A stretch of DNA of 64,000 nucleotides, taken from positions 1 through 64,000 of the forward strand of contig NZ_MXQF01000005.1 of assembly GCF_002165575.1 (NCBI RefSeq). The letters run 5' to 3'. The notes below the pieces were generated by a model that worked only from the letters and a program-made list of their open reading frames with translations, did no database searches and had not been told where the DNA came from. Shown here piece by piece: positions 59,871 to 64,000 of the stretch (positions are counted from its first letter, which is position 1; each line of letters opens with the position of its first letter). Both the position numbers and the translations under genes were made by a program. The DNA comes from Pseudoalteromonas sp. A601 (GTDB lineage Bacteria > Pseudomonadota > Gammaproteobacteria > Enterobacterales > Alteromonadaceae).

Positions 59871-60389
59871 TTAAAGCAATAATGTGTCATCAATACAATA
59901 AAAATGCTCTGCACTGTGTTTTAACGCTTCGGCAGTTAATTTATCTGCGCCATAAACATCAGCGGGTACATTATACTTATGTTCTAAATGACCTAGTAAT
60001 AACGCAAAATCACCATCACCTGAGAGCAAAATAACACGATCAAGGTTTTTACCCTGTTCGATCATATCGATGGTTATACCTACGTCCCAGTCCCCTTTCG
60101 CACTGCCATCTTTACGCTGAATGAACGGTTTTAGCTTTACCTCAAAACCTATTGCCCGCAAGATATTTTGAAATTGTGATTGTTTATCATCACCTCGATA
60201 AATAGCATAAGCAAAGGCGCAGTCAATATCGTAACGTTTACTTACGTGTGCCCAAAATGCATTGTAATCAAAATTTTTGCCATAACTTTGTCGGCAGGTG
60301 TAGTAAATATTTTGCACATCAACAAATATTCCGACCTTAGGCTTTGAGGCTATTTTTGATGTATCTAACAACTGTGATGATTGCGCCAT
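59871..60389 (-). CDS. NYN-domain (LabA/DUF88-like) protein
   Basis: A 172-aa PIN-like NYN protein. The blocks VGIFVDVQNIYYTC, GDWDVGITIDMI and VILLSGDGDFALLLGHL carry the three Asp residues that would hold magnesium, which suggests an RNA- or nucleotide-directed nuclease. LabA proteins of this kind occur singly in many gammaproteobacteria with no clear role. It is monocistronic and divergent from the satD gene; the satD palindromes also lie upstream of it. Confidence 0.85.
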   Translation of the reverse strand: MAQSSQLLDTSKIASKPKVGIFVDVQNIYYTCRQSYGKNFDYNAFWAHVSKRYDIDCAFAYAIYRGDDKQSQFQNILRAIGFEVKLKPFIQRKDGSAKGDWDVGITIDMIEQGKNLDRVILLSGDGDFALLLGHLEHKYNVPADVYGADKLTAEALKHSAEHFYCIDDTLLL

Positions 60390-60450
60390 AAACTGCTCTT
60401 CAATTAAGTTTTAAACAATGTAGCATAGTTAACTTGAAAAAAAGCTAAAA

Positions 60451-60524
60451 GTAACCTAAATTGGTTACTTAGTAACAAGTAACTGAATTTGGTTACATAA
60501 CAAAAAGTAACTTATATAGGTTAC
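60451..60524. promoter_or_regulatory. three GTAAC-N8-GTTAC palindromes at 28-bp spacing
   Basis: Palindromic 18-mers start at 60451, 60479 and 60507, exactly 28 bp apart, each with GTAAC and GTTAC arms and eight central bases. They lie directly before the SatD gene and in the divergent promoter of the NYN gene. They are probable operators for a repeated-site regulator, perhaps the HTH-bearing SatD protein. Confidence 0.8.
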
Positions 60525-60543
60525 ATATAGCTGGGTAAAAATA

Positions 60544-61170
60544 ATGATTGCTGTCATTAGTGGCGACTTGATCAAATCACAAAAAATTCCGCAACAACAA
60601 TACGATGATATGCTTTATCAACTAGATCAAAGCTTACGCTTTATTGTAAGCAAATTTAATGGTCAATTCAGTGTTTATCGTGGTGATGCCCTACAAATAC
60701 AGTTACCCGATCCAACTGATGTTTGCAGTGCTGCCGTATTACTCTACTTACAGCTAAAATCAGCCAATTACTCATTACGCCAAAGCCTAGCTGTTGGGGC
60801 GCTTGATAACCCTCGCGCTGATATAAAAACAGCCACGGGCTCTGCGTATACGCTCTCTGGCCAAGGTTTAGATGCAATGAATCAACTTTTATTATTGCAA
60901 ATTGAGCATAGTCCGCTCGATATAAGCTTCGCACTTAATATAGATTTCATTAATGTTTTACTCGATAAAATGAGCCAAAAACAAGCTAATGCGTTGTTCT
61001 ACTATTTAACCACCAACAATAACAGCCATAGCGAATTGGCCAAAGAGCTTAACACTAGTCGCGAAAATGTGACTAAGTTACTTAATTTAGCGCATTACCA
61101 ACTTATAGAACGCTTTTTGAATTACAGTAAAGATGCTATCGAGCAGCAACTCAAAGGACTGACAACGTGA
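60544..61170 (+). CDS. SatD-family protein with C-terminal HTH
   Basis: A 208-aa protein. The N-terminal part AVISGDLIKSQKIPQQQYDDML ... FSVYRGDALQIQL matches the SatD family, and the C-terminal part (HSELAKELNTSRENVTKLLNLAHYQLIERFL) is a helix-turn-helix. SatD genes were named from a streptococcal acid-response locus; the biochemical role is unsettled. It overlaps the next gene by 4 bp (GTGA). Three regularly spaced palindromes lie immediately upstream, so it may sense something and repress its own unit (inference). Confidence 0.82.
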   Translation: MIAVISGDLIKSQKIPQQQYDDMLYQLDQSLRFIVSKFNGQFSVYRGDALQIQLPDPTDVCSAAVLLYLQLKSANYSLRQSLAVGALDNPRADIKTATGSAYTLSGQGLDAMNQLLLLQIEHSPLDISFALNIDFINVLLDKMSQKQANALFYYLTTNNNSHSELAKELNTSRENVTKLLNLAHYQLIERFLNYSKDAIEQQLKGLTT

Positions 61171-61913
61171 GCTTTTATTTATTATTAATTGGCCTGGTTA
61201 TTGCTCATTTACTTGCCGATTTTTATTGGCAACCCATGAGCTGGGTGCATGATCGAATCACACGGCACTTTAGAGCGAGCAAGCTTTATTTACATGTTTT
61301 AATGCACAGCCTAGTCAGCGCACTCGTGGTTACTCTATGGGAATACCACTATGGTTGGGGAGATTGGTTAAACATCGCACTTGCGACAGTGGTGATTGCA
61401 ATAACCCATTATTTTATTGATATAGCCAAGTCATACTCAAATAAAGGGGTACTCCCTTTTGTACTTGATCAATGTGCTCATTTTATTGTCATACTCATGG
61501 TCGCTGTGTGGCTTGCTGATAACCACGACTTTTACTACCAACTATTACATCAGCTTATTGCCCTTGATAGCTTAATTGTACTGACAGGCTATTTATTAGT
61601 GCTCAACCCAAGCTCTGTGTTTATTCGCATGGCACTTGAGCGTATCACTAATGGCTTTGCAACATCTGGCAGCATTCCAGCGGCAGGGCATAGCATTGGT
61701 ATATTAGAGCGCGTTTTGATGCTGACATTTATTTTAATAGGTGAGTATGCAGGTGTTGGATTTTTACTAGCGGCTAAGTCTATTTTTCGTTTTGGGGATT
61801 TACGTGCCAGTGAAGAAAAACAACTTACTGAGTATGTGATGCTAGGTACTTTGTTAAGCGTAACAGTAACTTTATTTATCGGTCTAACCATTAACTTTTT
61901 AACTGCACAATAA
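61167..61913 (+). CDS. DUF3307-family integral membrane protein
   Basis: A 248-aa protein with about seven helices. Motifs typical of DUF3307 are LIAHLLADFYWQPMSWV at the N-terminus and THYFIDIAK followed by FVLDQCAHFIVILMV, containing conserved His and Asp. The function is unknown. It is regularly found with SatD, as here, with a GTG start overlapping the satD stop. The partnership suggests a membrane transporter or sensor controlled by the SatD-type regulator. Confidence 0.85.
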   Translation: MSFYLLLIGLVIAHLLADFYWQPMSWVHDRITRHFRASKLYLHVLMHSLVSALVVTLWEYHYGWGDWLNIALATVVIAITHYFIDIAKSYSNKGVLPFVLDQCAHFIVILMVAVWLADNHDFYYQLLHQLIALDSLIVLTGYLLVLNPSSVFIRMALERITNGFATSGSIPAAGHSIGILERVLMLTFILIGEYAGVGFLLAAKSIFRFGDLRASEEKQLTEYVMLGTLLSVTVTLFIGLTINFLTAQ

Positions 61914-61936
61914 AAAACGCGCCATTAAAGCGCGTT
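61911..61936 (-). terminator. terminator of rhlE
   Basis: A stem AACGCGC / GCGCGTT with a 7-base loop, followed on the minus strand by a T run (complement of AAAAAA at 61912-61917). It lies between the convergent DUF3307 gene and helicase gene. Confidence 0.85.
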
Positions 61937-61956
61937 ATATATTATTACAGCAAAGG

Positions 61957-63357
61957 TTACGTGTTGCCCTGCGAGCCGCCATTACTTGGACGACGACGGC
62001 GCTGTGAGTTACCACCAACAGATTGGCGTTTTGCCCATGGGTTTTGCTCCCCCCCCTCGCCTTTAGCTGCAGGCTTTTTAGAACCACCACGGCGTGGTCC
62101 TGTACCGTTGCCACCATTGTTTGGCTTTTTGCTATCAGACTTAGATTTTGAAAACGGCTGTTTAGCTTTTTTAGGCTTTTTCGGTTTTATTGGCCTTGCA
62201 TCAAGCGCTCTTTCTGGCACTGGGTTGTTTGGTTCAAAACCCGGCTCAGAAGCACGAGGAATAAGCTCACCAATAAAGCGTTCAATACCATACAAGTCAG
62301 CAGCATCATCAGTCGTTACAAAAGAGATAGCATGGCCTGTGGCACCCGCACGACCTGTGCGGCCAATACGGTGAACGTAATCTTCATAAATGTTTGGTAA
62401 GTCATAATTTACCACATGCGGAAGCTCAACAATATCAAGACCACGAGCCACAATATCTGTTGCCACTAATACACGCACTTCACCACTTTTAAAGCCATCT
62501 AATGCTTTGACGCGCGCACCTTGAGATTTATTACCATGAATCGCAGCTCCCACAATATCATCACGTTCAAGTTGTTTAACTAAGCGGTTTGCACCATGCT
62601 TAGTCCGACTAAAAACTAAAACTTGCTGCCAATCATTACTGCGAATTAAATGACTCAAAAGTGCCGTTTTACGTGCTTTATCTACAGCATACACTGACTG
62701 TGTAACGCTTTTAGCCGTGGTGTTTTTTGCTGCTACAGAAATCTCAACAGGATCATTAATCAAGCCTTTTGCAAGTGCACGAATTTCATCTGAGAAAGTA
62801 GCTGAAAACATTAAGTTTTGACGTTTTGCAGGTAATTTACTAATAATGCGTTTAATGTCGTGAATAAAGCCCATATCGAGCATACGGTCAGCTTCATCAA
62901 GCACTAAAACTTCAAGGTTATCAAACTTCAAAGCATTTTGATTATGTAAATCAATAAGTCGCCCAGGTGTTGCCACTAAAATATCCACACCTTTACGAAG
63001 TCTTTGCATTTGCGGGTTTATTTTAACTCCACCATAAACAACAAATGAGCTGATGTTAGAATGCTTAGCATACTCTTCAACGTTTTCACTTACTTGCAAC
63101 GCAAGCTCACGAGTGGGCGCTAAAATTAAGGCGCGTACTTGGTTACCTTTGGCTTTTTGTCCTTTGGCTAACGACTCAATCAACGGTAACGTAAAACCAG
63201 CAGTTTTACCTGTGCCTGTTTGCGCTGCTGCCATTACATCACGACCTTCGATGATCGCAGGAATGGCCTGAGCCTGAATTGGTGTTGGCGTTTCATAGCC
63301 CTTTTCTAAAACTGCATTAACTAAAGACTGTGATAAACCTAACCCATCAAAACTCAT
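61957..63357 (-). CDS. rhlE: DEAD-box RNA helicase, RhlE-type
   Basis: A 466-aa ATP-dependent RNA helicase. All core motifs are present: the Q motif region [23 protein letters not shown] (I), PTRELALQV (Ia), TPGR (Ib), [11 protein letters not shown] (II), SATF (III), [14 protein letters not shown] (V) and [10 protein letters not shown] (VI). The tail (from about residue 370) is basic and Gly/Lys/Arg-rich, as in RhlE, and would bind ribosomal RNA. The substrate set differs among relatives, so the name is at family level. Confidence 0.92.
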   Translation of the reverse strand: MSFDGLGLSQSLVNAVLEKGYETPTPIQAQAIPAIIEGRDVMAAAQTGTGKTAGFTLPLIESLAKGQKAKGNQVRALILAPTRELALQVSENVEEYAKHSNISSFVVYGGVKINPQMQRLRKGVDILVATPGRLIDLHNQNALKFDNLEVLVLDEADRMLDMGFIHDIKRIISKLPAKRQNLMFSATFSDEIRALAKGLINDPVEISVAAKNTTAKSVTQSVYAVDKARKTALLSHLIRSNDWQQVLVFSRTKHGANRLVKQLERDDIVGAAIHGNKSQGARVKALDGFKSGEVRVLVATDIVARGLDIVELPHVVNYDLPNIYEDYVHRIGRTGRAGATGHAISFVTTDDAADLYGIERFIGELIPRASEPGFEPNNPVPERALDARPIKPKKPKKAKQPFSKSKSDSKKPNNGGNGTGPRRGGSKKPAAKGEGGEQNPWAKRQSVGGNSQRRRRPSNGGSQGNT

Positions 63358-63534
63358 ATAAACTCTCTTTTAAATAAGGCCAAAGTGGCCAGTTGCGCGC
63401 ATTATACCGATCGTGGCCAATAATGCATTGAATATTAACCCTACTCTTTATACGCTAGCTAGAAGTTGAGTGCTTATGTGTTCAAAATGGCGATAAAAAC
63501 ACAAGCAAATAAAAGTAAATATCCTGCAAAATAA

Positions 63535-63556
63535 AAAAGCGGCATTAAGCCGCTTT
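63535..63556 (-). terminator. terminator of the oxygenase gene
   Basis: A stem AAAGCGGC / GCCGCTTT with a 5-base loop, followed by TTTTATTTT on the minus strand, about 20 bp past the stop of the gene at the window edge. Confidence 0.85.
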
Positions 63557-63576
63557 CATCTCACGAGAAAGAGTGA

Positions 63577-64000
63577 TTACTTCACACCTAGCTCACGTAA
63601 ACGCTCTTGTAAGTAGCTGTCAGCGGTATAACGCTCTGACAACACCACATCTGGACGCGGATGTAAGAATAACGGCAGCGAAATACGTGACTTAGTAGAC
63701 GCCTTGCCTGTTGGGTTAATTACCCTGTGAATCGTTGATGGAAAATACCCGCCTGACGCTTCTTGTAACATGTCACCAATATTTATGATCAAACTGCCAA
63801 AATCACACGGTACGTCTAACCAACCACCGTCAGTTTTTTGCACTTGTAAGCCAGGCTCATTAGAGGCAGGTAAAACCGTTAATAAATTGATGTCGCCGTG
63901 CGCTGCAGCGCGGATTGCGCCAGGCTCTTCATCACCCGTCATCGGTGGGTAATGCAATATACGCAATAACGTTTGCTCAGAGTCAGCAATCATGTCTTTC
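63577..64000 (-). CDS. 2-oxoglutarate/Fe(II) oxygenase, isopenicillin N synthase-like (5'-truncated by window edge)
   Basis: The C-terminal 141 residues of a non-haem iron oxygenase; the gene starts beyond 64000. The iron-binding HGD of AAHGDINLLTVL, the second His in STIHRV, and the RxS 2-oxoglutarate clamp in SRISLPLF are visible. This is the layout of the isopenicillin N synthase/2-oxobutyrate-oxidase family. The substrate is not known; many bacterial members work on small keto acids or amino acids. It is followed by a clear terminator. Confidence 0.85.
   Translation of the reverse strand, partial: KDMIADSEQTLLRILHYPPMTGDEEPGAIRAAAHGDINLLTVLPASNEPGLQVQKTDGGWLDVPCDFGSLIINIGDMLQEASGGYFPSTIHRVINPTGKASTKSRISLPLFLHPRPDVVLSERYTADSYLQERLRELGVK

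Overview
The window reads as chromosomal DNA of a marine gammaproteobacterium of the Alteromonadales, most likely Pseudoalteromonas or a close relative. I base this on gene content and protein style, not on a database search: a chitin-sugar nag operon with NagR-like operators, several sodium-coupled transporters (NhaD, NhaC family, an NSS symporter), a thermostable-hemolysin-family gene, a Tsx-type porin, and generally AT-rich DNA. I saw no rRNA, tRNA or CRISPR array.

Layout. 343-1788: sbcB. 1874-9844 (minus): ten genes packed head to tail, nearly all overlapping or separated by a few bases, in transcription order: thermostable hemolysin family, AMP-dependent acyl ligase, haem-oxygenase-like di-iron oxidase, short-chain dehydrogenase, TPR protein, OmpR-type response regulator, QseC-like kinase, cupredoxin, FTR1-like permease, outer-membrane barrel. 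A PmrA/QseB-type direct repeat lies just upstream, so the encoded two-component system probably controls its own operon. 10035-12506: a beta-hydroxyacid dehydrogenase, a glutathione peroxidase and D-lactate dehydrogenase.

12507-16572 is a variable region. It holds a Septu-like pair (AAA ATPase with one frameshift, plus an HNH nuclease), the fossil start of a REP-associated tyrosine transposase, a 22-codon integrase-like remnant, nested palindromes, and a ~200-bp near-tandem duplication that copies the end of the neighbouring zinc-ribbon gene. 16573-22785: zinc-ribbon protein, a membrane-tethered lipoyl domain, a heptamer tandem repeat, an NSS symporter, a phosphopantetheinyl transferase, lysC behind a lysine riboswitch, and nhaD. 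22948-27556: an mksFEB condensin operon with no mksG.

27726-40420: lipoprotein, msrA, a TonB-dependent receptor, a Cys-cluster protein, an RND efflux pair, a serine hydrolase with TPRs, LysR with an ABM monooxygenase and nitroreductase, and an S66 peptidase. 40591-46498: greA, carB, carA (with an attenuator-like leader) and dapB. 46756-54352: NhaC-type antiporter, Tsx, a porin-like protein, an ABC-2 exporter with a PH-domain protein, metC and nudC.

54488-58737 is the N-acetylglucosamine operon: nagK-nagA-nagX, then nagB with its own operator and a leader hairpin. 59087-63357: an XRE regulator with a membrane partner and paired operators, a NYN protein, a SatD/DUF3307 pair behind three 28-bp-spaced palindromes, and rhlE. 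A 2-oxoglutarate/Fe(II) oxygenase runs off the right edge.
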